Below are positions 17,818 through 26,336 of a DNA stretch of 64,000 bases, in pieces. Made by a program: the position numbers and the translations under genes. The notes under the pieces were generated by a model. That model did no database searches and was not told the origin of the DNA. It worked only from the letters and a program-made list of their open reading frames with translations. The stretch covers positions 496,001 to 560,000 of the forward strand of contig CAVSHP010000015.1 of the NCBI GenBank assembly GCA_963727635.1, given 5' to 3'. The stretch's first letter is position 1; each line of letters begins with the position of its first letter. The DNA is from SZUA-36 sp963727635 (GTDB lineage: Bacteria; Pseudomonadota; Gammaproteobacteria; Xanthomonadales; SZUA-36).

Positions 17818-20800
17818 TAACGAAATCCTGCCTGCCTGACCGCGTCCAGTTCGTTCAATGCGGCAATCAGTTCCTCGCACGGCTTGACCACCCAGTCATT
17901 ACCCAGTTCAAGCGTGACCCTGGCGCGCTGGTTCCGGTAGTGAATATAGACCGGTGATGAGCCGCCCCGGTAAGGGCGGAAAGTGGAGACCAGCGCTGTA
18001 CACAAATCGTTATCGGGACCGGATACGGCGATATTGACGCCCTTGGCGTAACGCGCCTTGGCATCCGCCAGTGTCATGATGTGATCCGCGGTGATTTTAA
18101 AACCGCCGCTGAACTCATCGGCGGCAACCTGGCCCTGGATCACGACGATCGTATCTTTCACCATCAGGTCCGCGTAGGTGGCATAGACTTCATTTGAAAG
18201 ATACGCGTCCACCCGTCCGGTGTGGTCGTCGACCGCGATGAAATGACCGCGTGCCGTGCGGCGGACCAGCGAGGTCACCAGCGCCGCCAGCGTCATGTTG
18301 ACGCCCCGCCGGTACTTGTTGTCCTTCGGCACCCGTTCGTGCACGTCCGCCAGCACGCAGGTGGTAAAATTCCTGACGTCCCTGTAATGAACCTTGACCG
18401 GGTGACCGGTCAGGTACAGACCGAGTGAATCCTTTTCGGCCTGGAGTCTCTGCAGTTCGGGCCAGGGTTTAACAATGGACATTTCCTGTGAATGGCTGGT
18501 CTCCACGGGTTTCAGCGTGCCGAACAGGTCTGTCTGGCCGGCTTCCTTGTCCCTTTGCATCTGCTCAGCGGCCTGCATACAGCGGGGCAGGTCGTGCAAA
18601 ATGCGGGCCGTGTTGCCCTCCGGGTCAAGTGCGTTTATGGCGCCGGAACGAACCAGGGTCTCCATGGCACGTTTATTCGACTTTTTCATATCCGTGCGGT
18701 TGCAGAAGTCATCCAGGCTCTTAAACGCACCATTTGCGAGACGGTCCAGTTCGATGGAGTCGATCGCCGCCTTGCCGATACCTTTTATTGCTCCCAGGCC
18801 GTAGCTGATGGAATGTTGATCCGTCATTTTGAAAGCATATGAAGAATGGTTGATATCCGGCGGCAGGATGTTCAATCCCATCTTTCTGCATTCGCTTATC
18901 AAGGCAGCGATCTTATCCGTGTTATCCATGTCGGCCGAAAGTACCGCGGCCATGAAGGCCGCCGGGTAATGCGCCTTCAACCAGGCCGTATGGTAGGCAA
19001 TCAGGGCATAGGCGGCCGAGTGTGACTTGTTGAAGCCGTAACCGGCAAAGGTTTCCATCTGGTCAAAAATATAATTGGCAAGTTCGTCGTTGACACCGCG
19101 TTTGGACGCGCCATCGACAAATACGAGACGTTGCTTGGCCATTTCCGAGGCCTTCTTCTTGCCCATCGCGCGGCGCAGGATATCGGCGTCGCCCAGCGTA
19201 TATCCGGCCAGCACCTGGGCGATCTGCATGACCTGTTCCTGGTAGAGGATCACACCGTAGGTCGGCTTCAGAATGGACTCGAGGTCTGCGTGCGGATAGC
19301 TGACGATCGAGCGCCCGTGTTTGCGGTCCACGTAGTCGCCCACCATACCCGACTCGAGCGGACCGGGCCGGTAGAGGGCCACCAGCGCGATGATTTCGTT
19401 GAAACTGTCCGGTTGCAGCCTGTGGATCAGTTCCTTGATCCCGCCTGATTCGAGCTGGAATACCGAGGTCGTCCTGCAATCCTGTAACAGGCGGAATGTT
19501 GCCGGGTCATCCAGTGGCAGGTCTTCAAGCAGGATCGGTTCCTTGCCCTGGTCGGCGCGTTGCTGGTTGACGGCTTTCAGTGTCCAGTCAATGATGGTCA
19601 GTGTCTTCAGACCGAGGAAGTCGAATTTGACCAGGCCGATGGTTTCAACGTCATCCTTGTCAAACTGCGTAACCACGCCACCGCCACCGGATTCGCTGAA
19701 CAGCGGTGTGAAATCGGTTAATGCGGATGGCGCAATTACCACCCCTCCGGCGTGTTTACCGGCGTTCCGGGTCAAGCCCTCGAGTGACATCGCGAGGTCC
19801 AGCAGAGCCCGGGTTTCCTCCTCTTCTTCATAGCGCTTTTTGAGGTCGGGTTCCTGCTCCATCGCGGCCTTGAGCGAAATTCCAACTTCCAGGGGTATCA
19901 GCTTGGCGATGCTGTCCACAAACGGGTAACCATGTCCCAACACCCTGCCGCAATCGCGCACCGCGGCCTTGGCCGCCATCGTGCCAAAGGTGATGATCTG
20001 GCTGACCTGCTCGCGGCCGTAGGTTTCGGCGACGTAGTCGATTACGAGGTCTCGCTTTTCCATGCAGAAATCGACATCGAAGTCGGGCATGGAGATACGT
20101 TCGGGGTTGAGGAAACGTTCGAACAGCAAGTCGTACTGCAAGGGATCGATATCGGTGATTTCCAGCGCGTAGGCGACCAGTGAGCCGGCGCCCGACCCAC
20201 GTCCGGGACCCACCGGGATGTCATTGTTTTTGGCCCAGCGGATAAAATCTGCAACGATCAGGAAATAGCCTGGAAAACCCATGCCATTGATGACCTGGAG
20301 CTCGAGTTCAAGACGCTCACGGTAATCGTCATCGGTGAACGACTGCGCAGTGCCTTGTTTGTTGAGACGTTTGGCAAGGCCTTTCAATGACGCATTCTTC
20401 AGGAACTCTTCCACGCTTTCGCCGTAAGGTGTCGGGAAGGCCGGCAGATAATATTTGCCGAATTGCAGGTCCAGGTTGCAGCGTTTTGCCAGCTCGGATG
20501 CGTTTTCCAGGGCTTCGGGCAGATCGGCAAACAGGCTGGCCATCTCTTCCGGGCTTTTAAGGTATTGTTCCTCCGAATAGCGGACTTCCCGGCGTCTGTC
20601 AGACAGCATGCGGCCATCGTGGATGCAGACACGTGCTTCATGCGCAGAGAAATCGCTGCGATCGAGGAAGCGCACGTCATTGCTGGCTACCACCGGCAAA
20701 CCCAGCTCCGCGGCGAGTTGCAGGGCGTAGCGTTCGTAGCGTGGTTCCTGTTCACGTTTTGTGCGCTGGATCTCAAGATAAAAGCGGCCGGGGAAGTCCT

Positions 20801-21275
20801 TCATCCAGCCTCGCGCCAGTTGCCGGGCCTTGTTGGGGTGACGGTTGATCAGGGCGTGGCCTACATCGCTTTCACGGCCGCTGGACAGGGCGATGAGACC
20901 CGCTGATTGCTGCGCAATCCACTCACGCCTGAGGTGGGGGATGCCATGGTGTTGGCCCTCCTGGTAACCCCTGCTGAGCAAACGGCAAAGGTTCAGATAG
21001 CCTTCGTTGTTCTGGCACAACAGCACCAGGCGGCTGGCGTGATCGGGGTCATCCGCGTGACTGACCAGAACATCAGCGCCGGCAATCGGCTTGATGCCTG
21101 CAGCCACGGCAGCACGGTAAAATTTGACCAGGCCAAACATGTTCGACTGGTCTGTCAGCGCCACGGCCGGCATACCCAGTTCCCTGGCACGCTCGACAAG
21201 CTGTTTCAAACGCAGCGTGCTGTCTACCAGCGAAAATTCCGAATGCAGGTGAAGGTGTACAAAGGGTTGTGGCAT
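17814..21275 (-). CDS. dnaE: DNA polymerase III alpha subunit
   Basis: The replicative polymerase catalytic subunit, 1153 residues and uninterrupted. The N-terminal PHP domain starts at once (FVHLHLHSEFSLVDSTLRLKQL). GPGRGSGAGSLVAY and ISMPDFDVDFCMEKRD mark the polymerase active site with its two catalytic aspartates. The finger region (YGVILYQEQVMQIAQVLAGYTLGDADILRRAMGKKK) and an OB-fold (VVIQGQVAADEFSGG) follow. Length and order match E. coli DnaE (1160). It runs convergent to the transglycosylase with 8 bp between stop codons. Confidence 0.97.
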   Translation of the reverse strand: MPQPFVHLHLHSEFSLVDSTLRLKQLVERARELGMPAVALTDQSNMFGLVKFYRAAVAAGIKPIAGADVLVSHADDPDHASRLVLLCQNNEGYLNLCRLLSRGYQEGQHHGIPHLRREWIAQQSAGLIALSSGRESDVGHALINRHPNKARQLARGWMKDFPGRFYLEIQRTKREQEPRYERYALQLAAELGLPVVASNDVRFLDRSDFSAHEARVCIHDGRMLSDRRREVRYSEEQYLKSPEEMASLFADLPEALENASELAKRCNLDLQFGKYYLPAFPTPYGESVEEFLKNASLKGLAKRLNKQGTAQSFTDDDYRERLELELQVINGMGFPGYFLIVADFIRWAKNNDIPVGPGRGSGAGSLVAYALEITDIDPLQYDLLFERFLNPERISMPDFDVDFCMEKRDLVIDYVAETYGREQVSQIITFGTMAAKAAVRDCGRVLGHGYPFVDSIAKLIPLEVGISLKAAMEQEPDLKKRYEEEEETRALLDLAMSLEGLTRNAGKHAGGVVIAPSALTDFTPLFSESGGGGVVTQFDKDDVETIGLVKFDFLGLKTLTIIDWTLKAVNQQRADQGKEPILLEDLPLDDPATFRLLQDCRTTSVFQLESGGIKELIHRLQPDSFNEIIALVALYRPGPLESGMVGDYVDRKHGRSIVSYPHADLESILKPTYGVILYQEQVMQIAQVLAGYTLGDADILRRAMGKKKASEMAKQRLVFVDGASKRGVNDELANYIFDQMETFAGYGFNKSHSAAYALIAYHTAWLKAHYPAAFMAAVLSADMDNTDKIAALISECRKMGLNILPPDINHSSYAFKMTDQHSISYGLGAIKGIGKAAIDSIELDRLANGAFKSLDDFCNRTDMKKSNKRAMETLVRSGAINALDPEGNTARILHDLPRCMQAAEQMQRDKEAGQTDLFGTLKPVETSHSQEMSIVKPWPELQRLQAEKDSLGLYLTGHPVKVHYRDVRNFTTCVLADVHERVPKDNKYRRGVNMTLAALVTSLVRRTARGHFIAVDDHTGRVDAYLSNEVYATYADLMVKDTIVVIQGQVAADEFSGGFKITADHIMTLADAKARYAKGVNIAVSGPDNDLCTALVSTFRPYRGGSSPVYIHYRNQRARVTLELGNDWVVKPCEELIAALNELDAVRQAGFRY

Positions 21276-21486
21276 AGATTGTATTGCTTTGCTGGTAGTT
21301 GAAATTCAGTTTTTATTATGACCGTGCAATGGTAGTGGTGGAAGGTAATTTTTGCGCAGCCCAGGTCTGATGATCCAGTGAACACCCGCCAGGTGCTGTC
21401 ATACAGTCTGAAAATGTTGAGAAACATGTAGTGATTGTGGTATCTTGCGCGCCCCTGACGAGTGCTTGTCGGGGTTGGTTTAATGG

Positions 21487-21561
21487 GGGCGCGTAGCTCA
21501 GCGGTAGAGCACTGCCTCGACAAGGCAGGTGTCACTGGTTCGATCCCAGTCGTGCCCACCA
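21487..21561 (+). tRNA. tRNA-Val (GAC anticodon), unusual C33
   Basis: A full cloverleaf folds. Acceptor GGGCGCG pairs with CGTGCCC (one G-U), followed by encoded ACCA at 21558-21561. D-arm is GCTC/GAGC, anticodon stem CTGCC/GGCAG, T-arm ACTGG TTCGATC CCAGT. The seven-base anticodon loop is TCGACAA, so the anticodon is GAC (valine). Position 33 is C where U is nearly invariant. Confidence 0.93.
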
Positions 21562-21693
21562 TCCTCCCCCTTGATTTTTAACAAATTTCAAGCCAAAAGA
21601 GTAGGATGCTCAAGCATTCGCGCGTACAATAGCCGGATGAATTTGCAGGGACGAACTACCTGTTAAGGTGAAGGAAACGAGCAAAGTGCACCT

Positions 21694-21724
21694 CGAGGGA
21701 CGCTTTGCGTCCCTCGTTCGTTTT
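21694..21724 (+). terminator. Rho-independent terminator or attenuator ahead of thrS
   Basis: CGAGGGACGC (21694-21703) pairs perfectly with GCGTCCCTCG (21707-21716) across a 3-nt loop, followed by TTCGTTTT. It lies 27 bp before the thrS start and 130 bp after tRNA-Val. It could end the tRNA transcript or attenuate thrS. No threonine-rich leader peptide or T-box core was seen. Confidence 0.7.
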
Positions 21725-21750
21725 GAGTAGATGATGTTTGAGAGATTGAT

Positions 21751-23670
21751 ATGCCTTTAATTACGCTACCGGACGGCAGCCAGCGACAATTTGAACAAGC
21801 GGTCACCGTCATGGATGTCGCATCCGATATCGGCCCCGGACTCGCCAAGGCAACCCTGGCCGGCGAGGTGGATGGCCAACTGGTGGACGCTTCCTTTACG
21901 ATTGGCCAGGATTCCACAGTACGCATTATTACCGCGAAGGATGAAGCGGGTCTGGAAATCATCCGGCATTCAACCGCCCACCTGTTGGCGCAGGCGGTGC
22001 AGCGTGTATTTCCGCAGGCACAGGTGACCATCGGCCCGATCATCGAGAACGGGTTTTACTATGACTTTGCCTACGAACCGGGTTTTACGCCGGCAGACCT
22101 CGAATTAATCGAGGCCGAGATGCACCGTATCGTCGAAGCCGCGTTGCCACTGCACAGGGTCGTCAAGTCACGTGAAGAAGCGATAGAGTTTTTCCGTCAG
22201 AAAGGTGAGGAATACAAGGCGCAGATAATCGAGTCGATCCCGCAAGGTGAAGTACTGTCGTTGTACGAGCAGGGTGAGTTCATCGATCTTTGCCGTGGCC
22301 CGCATGTACCCAATACGTCACACCTTGGCCAGTTCAAACTCACCAAGCTGGCAGGTGCGTACTGGCGCGGTGACAGCAACAAGGAAATGCTGCAACGGAT
22401 TTACGGTACTGCCTGGACCAGCAAGAAGGATCTCGAAACCTACCTGCATAACCAGGAGGAGGCGGAGAAACGCGATCACCGCCGTATCGGTCGGCAACTA
22501 GACCTGTTCCATTTCCAGGAAGAGGCGCCCGGGATGGTGTTTTGGCATGACCATGGCTGGATCATCTACACCGAGGTGCAGAACTACATCCGCAAGCGTC
22601 TGCGCAAAGCCGGCTACCAGGAAGTCAATACACCTGAAATCGTGGATATCAGCCTGTGGCAAAAATCCGGTCACGCCGACAAGTTTATCGAGGATATGTT
22701 TCTGACCGGTTCGGAAGACCGCAGTTTTGCGATCAAGCCGATGAACTGCCCGTGCCACATCCAGATATTCAACCAGGGTCTGCACAGCTACCGTGATCTG
22801 CCCATGAGGATGGCGGAGTTCGGTTCCTGTCACCGCAATGAAGCCTCCGGTGCTTTACACGGTCTGATGAGGGTCAGGGGTTTCACCCAGGATGACGCGC
22901 ATATCTTCTGTACTCCCGGACAGGTGCAGGATGAGGCCGCCGCCTTTTTGAAACTGCTGTACAGTGTTTACCACGATTTCGGCTTTGAAGATGTGATGGT
23001 GGAACTGTCCACCCGTCCTGAAAAGCGCATCGGTGATGATGCCTTGTGGGACCAGGCGGAAACCGCACTTGCCGCGGCGCTTGAACTCAATAGTCTCGAG
23101 TACAAGGTGAATCCGGGTGACGGCGCATTCTATGGTCCGAAAATTGATTTTAAACTGCGGGATACCATCGGCCGGGTGTGGCAATGTGGCACCCTGCAAC
23201 TGGATTTCAACATGCCCGGGCGTCTTGGCGCCGAGTATGTGACGGAAGACGGGTCACGCGAAACACCGGTCATGCTGCACCGTGCTATCCTCGGCTCGCT
23301 GGAGCGTTTTATCGGAATCCTGATTGAAAACTATGCCGGTAAGATGCCTGTTTGGCTGTCGCCGGTACAGGCCGTGGTGCTCAATATCACCGACCGGCAG
23401 GATGAAAGATGCAAAGAAATTACCGAATCCCTTGAAAATCAAGGATTCAGGGTTGATTTAGACTTGAGAAATGAGAAGATCGGCTTTAAAATCCGCGCTC
23501 ACACTTTGGACAGGGTTCCTTACCTGCTCGTAGTTGGCGATCGGGAAGTCGAAGAGGGCACCGTGGCCGTGCGTACCCGGGAAGGTGATAACCTGGGAAG
23601 CATGGAGGTGGAAGCCTTTGTCCGGTTGCTTGGAAGTGAAGTGGACCGGCGTGGCAAATCAGATGATTAG
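21751..23670 (+). CDS. thrS: Threonine-tRNA ligase
   Basis: ThrRS charges tRNA-Thr. The intact 639-residue protein has the N-terminal TGS domain (MPLITLPDGSQRQFEQAVTVMDVA), the editing domain with HSTAHLLAQAVQ and the DLCRGPHVPNT segment, and a class II core. Zinc and substrate residues are in MNCPCHIQIFNQG (Cys), FGSCHRNEASGALHGLMRVRGFTQDDAHIFC (His, Arg), and the late LHRAILGSLERFIGIL motif 3. A C-terminal anticodon-binding domain follows. It leads the thrS-infC-rpmI-rplT-pheST-ihfA cluster. Confidence 0.97.
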   Translation: MPLITLPDGSQRQFEQAVTVMDVASDIGPGLAKATLAGEVDGQLVDASFTIGQDSTVRIITAKDEAGLEIIRHSTAHLLAQAVQRVFPQAQVTIGPIIENGFYYDFAYEPGFTPADLELIEAEMHRIVEAALPLHRVVKSREEAIEFFRQKGEEYKAQIIESIPQGEVLSLYEQGEFIDLCRGPHVPNTSHLGQFKLTKLAGAYWRGDSNKEMLQRIYGTAWTSKKDLETYLHNQEEAEKRDHRRIGRQLDLFHFQEEAPGMVFWHDHGWIIYTEVQNYIRKRLRKAGYQEVNTPEIVDISLWQKSGHADKFIEDMFLTGSEDRSFAIKPMNCPCHIQIFNQGLHSYRDLPMRMAEFGSCHRNEASGALHGLMRVRGFTQDDAHIFCTPGQVQDEAAAFLKLLYSVYHDFGFEDVMVELSTRPEKRIGDDALWDQAETALAAALELNSLEYKVNPGDGAFYGPKIDFKLRDTIGRVWQCGTLQLDFNMPGRLGAEYVTEDGSRETPVMLHRAILGSLERFIGILIENYAGKMPVWLSPVQAVVLNITDRQDERCKEITESLENQGFRVDLDLRNEKIGFKIRAHTLDRVPYLLVVGDREVEEGTVAVRTREGDNLGSMEVEAFVRLLGSEVDRRGKSDD

Positions 23671-23950
23671 TCCGCGAATTGCACCAGCATCGTGGATGTT
23701 GGCGCGGGACAGATACATTTAAACGCAGGGCTGGACTGAATCCAATAGCCATGGCTATTGTGGATGAGGGAAGCTCAAGTTTAAATGCATATGGTCAAGC
23801 CAGGGCCGGGATAGGGATCGGGCCGGTGGTAAGATGAGTTCTAAACTCGGTTTAATATAGCGCCATATTAAATTATATGGAACAGTTGGTTGATTAAGAG
23901 GCCCGAAACCGGCTGGTGGAATTTGCGGGCTATGAACAGGAGAATTTAAC
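23671..23950 (+). promoter_or_regulatory. infC leader with nested inverted repeats
   Basis: This 280-bp stretch has no gene. It holds an 18-bp perfect palindrome (CAATAGCCATGGCTATTG, 23743-23760), itself enclosed by an inverted pair CATTTAAAC / GTTTAAATG about 50 bp apart. As RNA it would make a two-tier stem ahead of infC. The position fits an internal promoter plus an autoregulatory leader, but the mechanism is inferred. Confidence 0.45.
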
Positions 23951-24469
23951 ATCGCATCCAAAAAAGAAACGCGGCGCAACGGGGAAATTATCGCGCCGCA
24001 GATCAGGGTAATTGATCAAGATGGTGAACAAGCAGGTGTCATGACGGTGCCGAAGGCAATCGAAATGGCAATGGCACAGGGACTGGATCTCGTCGAGATT
24101 GCCCCGAACGCCGAACCACCCGTTTGCCGGATCATGGATTTTGGCAAGTACCGGTTTGAAATGGCCAAGAAAGGGCAGGCGTCGAAAAAGAAACAGAAAG
24201 TCACGCATGTCAAGGAAGTAAAATTCCGGCCGGGAACCGAGACAGCCGACTACCAGGTCAAGATGCGAATGGTGCGCCGCTTCCTGGAAGCAGGTGACAA
24301 GGTCAAGGTCACATTGCGGTTCCGGGGGCGAGAAATGGCTCACCAGGAACTCGGAGCAGAAATGCTCAAACGTGTCCGGGATGACCTGATCGAAGAGGCC
24401 GTCGTTGAGCAGATGCCAAAAATGGAAGGTCGTCAGATGACGATGATGATCAACGGTAAGAAGACCTGA
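23951..24469 (+). CDS. infC: Translation initiation factor IF-3, AUC start codon
   Basis: IF-3 binds the 30S subunit and rejects wrong start codons. No ATG, GTG or TTG can give the known N-terminus. The frame RRNGEIIAPQIRVIDQDGEQAGVMTVPKAIEMA begins at ATC 23951, 8 nt after AGGAG, giving 172 residues. infC genes usually start with a rare AUU, AUA or AUC codon, which lets IF-3 repress its own translation. The family signature GLDLVEIAPNAEPPVCRIMDFGKYRFE and KFRPGTETADYQVK ... LRFRGREMAHQELG are present. Confidence 0.94.
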   Translation: MASKKETRRNGEIIAPQIRVIDQDGEQAGVMTVPKAIEMAMAQGLDLVEIAPNAEPPVCRIMDFGKYRFEMAKKGQASKKKQKVTHVKEVKFRPGTETADYQVKMRMVRRFLEAGDKVKVTLRFRGREMAHQELGAEMLKRVRDDLIEEAVVEQMPKMEGRQMTMMINGKKT

Positions 24470-24662
24470 ACAAGAGGAGCCTGCCTGGTTTAACCCGACC
24501 GGTCAAACCACACAGCTTCTGCAAAAGTTTTATAGCGTGATTGCAGTAATGCGGTCACTTTAAAAGTAGCGTAACCGAGCAAATGGTAAAGCGCTGGAAA
24601 AACTTCCCCAGCCGCTTGAGTAACGCATTAAACAGGCCATTAAAGGCCACCAGGAGTAAGTC
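24470..24662 (+). promoter_or_regulatory. rpmI leader, possible L20 translational operator
   Basis: The 193-nt gap between infC and rpmI has no gene. It contains a GCTGG/CCAGC stem (24593-24612) and a GGCC-AUUAAA-GGCC hairpin (24635-24648) that ends 2 nt before the CAGGAG ribosome site of rpmI. In E. coli, L20 represses rpmI-rplT by binding structures in this same gap. Similar control here is inferred from position. Confidence 0.4.
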
Positions 24663-24860
24663 ATGCCCAAGATGAAAACCAATCGGGGTGCGGCCAAACG
24701 CTTTAGAAAAACCGCTTCAGGTAATTTTAAACGTGGGTTTGCATTCAAAAGTCATATTCTGACCAAGATGAGTACCAAGCGTAAACGCAATTTGCGTGGT
24801 ACGGATGCTATTGATTCAGCCGACAAGAAAGCGGTCAAACGCTTACTGCCGTACGCATAA
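24663..24860 (+). CDS. rpmI: 50S ribosomal protein L35
   Basis: A 65-residue basic protein, MPKMKTNRGAAKRFRKTASGNFKRGFAFKSHILTKMSTKRKRNLRG, ends VKRLLPYA, the standard L35 sequence and length. CAGGAG lies 6 nt upstream. It is 15 bp ahead of rplT, so the two are co-transcribed. Confidence 0.98.
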   Translation: MPKMKTNRGAAKRFRKTASGNFKRGFAFKSHILTKMSTKRKRNLRGTDAIDSADKKAVKRLLPYA

Positions 24861-24875
24861 CAGGAGACTCGGAAA

Positions 24876-25232
24876 ATGGCCAGAGTAAAACGTGGTGTTG
24901 TTGCACATGCACGGCACAAAAAAGTATTAAAACAGGCAAAAGGTTATTACGGCGCCCGTCGCAAGGTATACCGTGTTGCCAAACAGGCGGTTATCAAGGC
25001 AGGTCAATATGCATATCGTGACCGTCGCGTGCGCAAACGTATGTTCCGCAGCCTGTGGATTGTCCGTATCAACGCCGCCTCCCGGCAGTATGATATGTCC
25101 TACAGCCGTTTCATGGATGGTCTGAACAAGGCCGGTATTGAAGTCGACCGCAAGGTGCTGGCTGATCTCGCAGTTCATGACATCGCTGCATTCGGCGCAC
25201 TCGCTGAAAAAGCGAAAGCCTGCCTCGCATAA
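24876..25232 (+). CDS. rplT: 50S ribosomal protein L20
   Basis: The 118-residue protein begins MARVKRGVVAHARHKKVLKQAKGYYGARRKVYRVAKQAV and has RDRRVRKRMFRSLWIVRINAASRQYDMSYSRFMDGL, the L20 signature. L20 is needed early in 50S assembly and in many bacteria represses its own operon. An AGGAG-like site (CAGGAG, 24860-24865) precedes it. Confidence 0.98.
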   Translation: MARVKRGVVAHARHKKVLKQAKGYYGARRKVYRVAKQAVIKAGQYAYRDRRVRKRMFRSLWIVRINAASRQYDMSYSRFMDGLNKAGIEVDRKVLADLAVHDIAAFGALAEKAKACLA

Positions 25233-25242
25233 TAATGACAAC

Positions 25243-25271
25243 ACACGGGCAACCTGTCGGGTTGCCCGTGT
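25243..25271 (+). terminator. Strong hairpin after rplT, terminator or attenuator
   Basis: ACACGGGCAACC (25243-25254) pairs perfectly with GGTTGCCCGTGT (25260-25271), 12 bp with a 5-nt loop. Only TCGTTG follows, so the T tract is weak. It probably ends most rplT transcripts or reduces read-through into pheS. Confidence 0.65.
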
Positions 25272-25288
25272 TCGTTGAGTGAGTTCGA

Positions 25289-25310
25289 AGGAAAGACAGG
25301 GGTCTTTCCT
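25289..25310 (+). promoter_or_regulatory. Second leader hairpin upstream of pheS
   Basis: AGGAAAGAC (25289-25297) and GTCTTTCCT (25302-25310) form a 9-bp stem with a 4-nt loop, 15 nt before the likely pheS start. It may shape access to the ribosome site. In E. coli, pheST is attenuated through a leader peptide; no phenylalanine-rich leader is seen here. Confidence 0.45.
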
Positions 25311-25325
25311 AATGGGATTGTAACG

Positions 25326-26324
25326 GTGGAATCGGTTAAGCAAATACTCGATCAGGCACTGGCTGAAATCAACGCCAGTGACGAATTGTCTTTTCTGGAT
25401 GATCTGCGCGTACGTTACCTGGGCAAAAAGGGTGAAATCACCGCCTTGCTCAAGTCCCTGGGCGGCATGGAGCACGAGCAGCGGAAAGCATTCGGCCAGG
25501 CTGTAAACCTGGCAAAGGAACAGGTGACCGAGGCGGTTTCAGCACGTAAACAGGTGCTCGAAGCGTCGGCGCTGAACAAACGTCTGGCCAGTGAAAAGAT
25601 CGATGTGACTTTACCCGGCCGTGGCCAGCAACGGGGCGGTCTGCACCCTGTGACCCGCACCCTGCAGAGGATGACCGATATCTTCTGCAGGCTCGGTTAT
25701 GACGTGGCCACAGGTCCCGAAGTCGAAGACGACTACCACAATTTCGAATCCCTGAATTTCCCGCCGCACCATCCGGCACGTGCGATGCACGATACCTTTT
25801 ACTTTGGTGATGGCAGGCTGCTGAGAACGCATACCTCGCCGGTACAGATCCGCGAGATGAAGAAAAAAGGCGCACCGATCCGCATCATCGCGCCCGGAAA
25901 GGTCTACCGCAGCGATTCCGACCAGACCCATACACCGATGTTCCACCAGGTCGAAGGATTGCTCGTGGGCGAGGCCGTGACCATGGCCGATCTGAAGGGC
26001 GTGCTGCACACGTTCGTCAACCTGTTTTTTGAAAAATCGCTGGAAATGCGTTTCCGTCCATCCTATTTCCCGTTCACCGAGCCATCGGCGGAAGTCGATA
26101 TTGCCTGGGACAGGGGTGATGGCAAAGCACCCGGATGGTTGGAAATTCTCGGTTGCGGCATGGTGCATCCCAATGTCCTCAAGGCCTGTGACGTGGACAG
26201 TGAGAAATACGTCGGTTATGCCTTTGGCATGGGTGTGGAAAGACTCGCCATGTTGCGTTACGGCGTCACCGATCTGCGCCAGTTTTTTGAAAACGACGTG
26301 CGCTTTCTGCGCCAGTTTCATTGA
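25326..26324 (+). CDS. pheS: Phenylalanine-tRNA ligase alpha subunit
   Basis: PheS is the catalytic subunit of the alpha2-beta2 enzyme. From GTG 25326 the product is 332 residues; E. coli PheS is 327. GGGA lies 8 nt before. A TTG at 25275 is in frame but would translate through the hairpin. Class II motifs: HHPARAMHDTFYF, LLRTHTSPVQIREM, GKVYRSDSDQTHTPMFHQVEGLLV (motif 2) and FGMGVERLAMLRYGV (motif 3), ending in the family-typical NDVRFLRQFH. Confidence 0.96.
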   Translation: MESVKQILDQALAEINASDELSFLDDLRVRYLGKKGEITALLKSLGGMEHEQRKAFGQAVNLAKEQVTEAVSARKQVLEASALNKRLASEKIDVTLPGRGQQRGGLHPVTRTLQRMTDIFCRLGYDVATGPEVEDDYHNFESLNFPPHHPARAMHDTFYFGDGRLLRTHTSPVQIREMKKKGAPIRIIAPGKVYRSDSDQTHTPMFHQVEGLLVGEAVTMADLKGVLHTFVNLFFEKSLEMRFRPSYFPFTEPSAEVDIAWDRGDGKAPGWLEILGCGMVHPNVLKACDVDSEKYVGYAFGMGVERLAMLRYGVTDLRQFFENDVRFLRQFH

Positions 26325-26336
26325 GGAGCCACAAAC

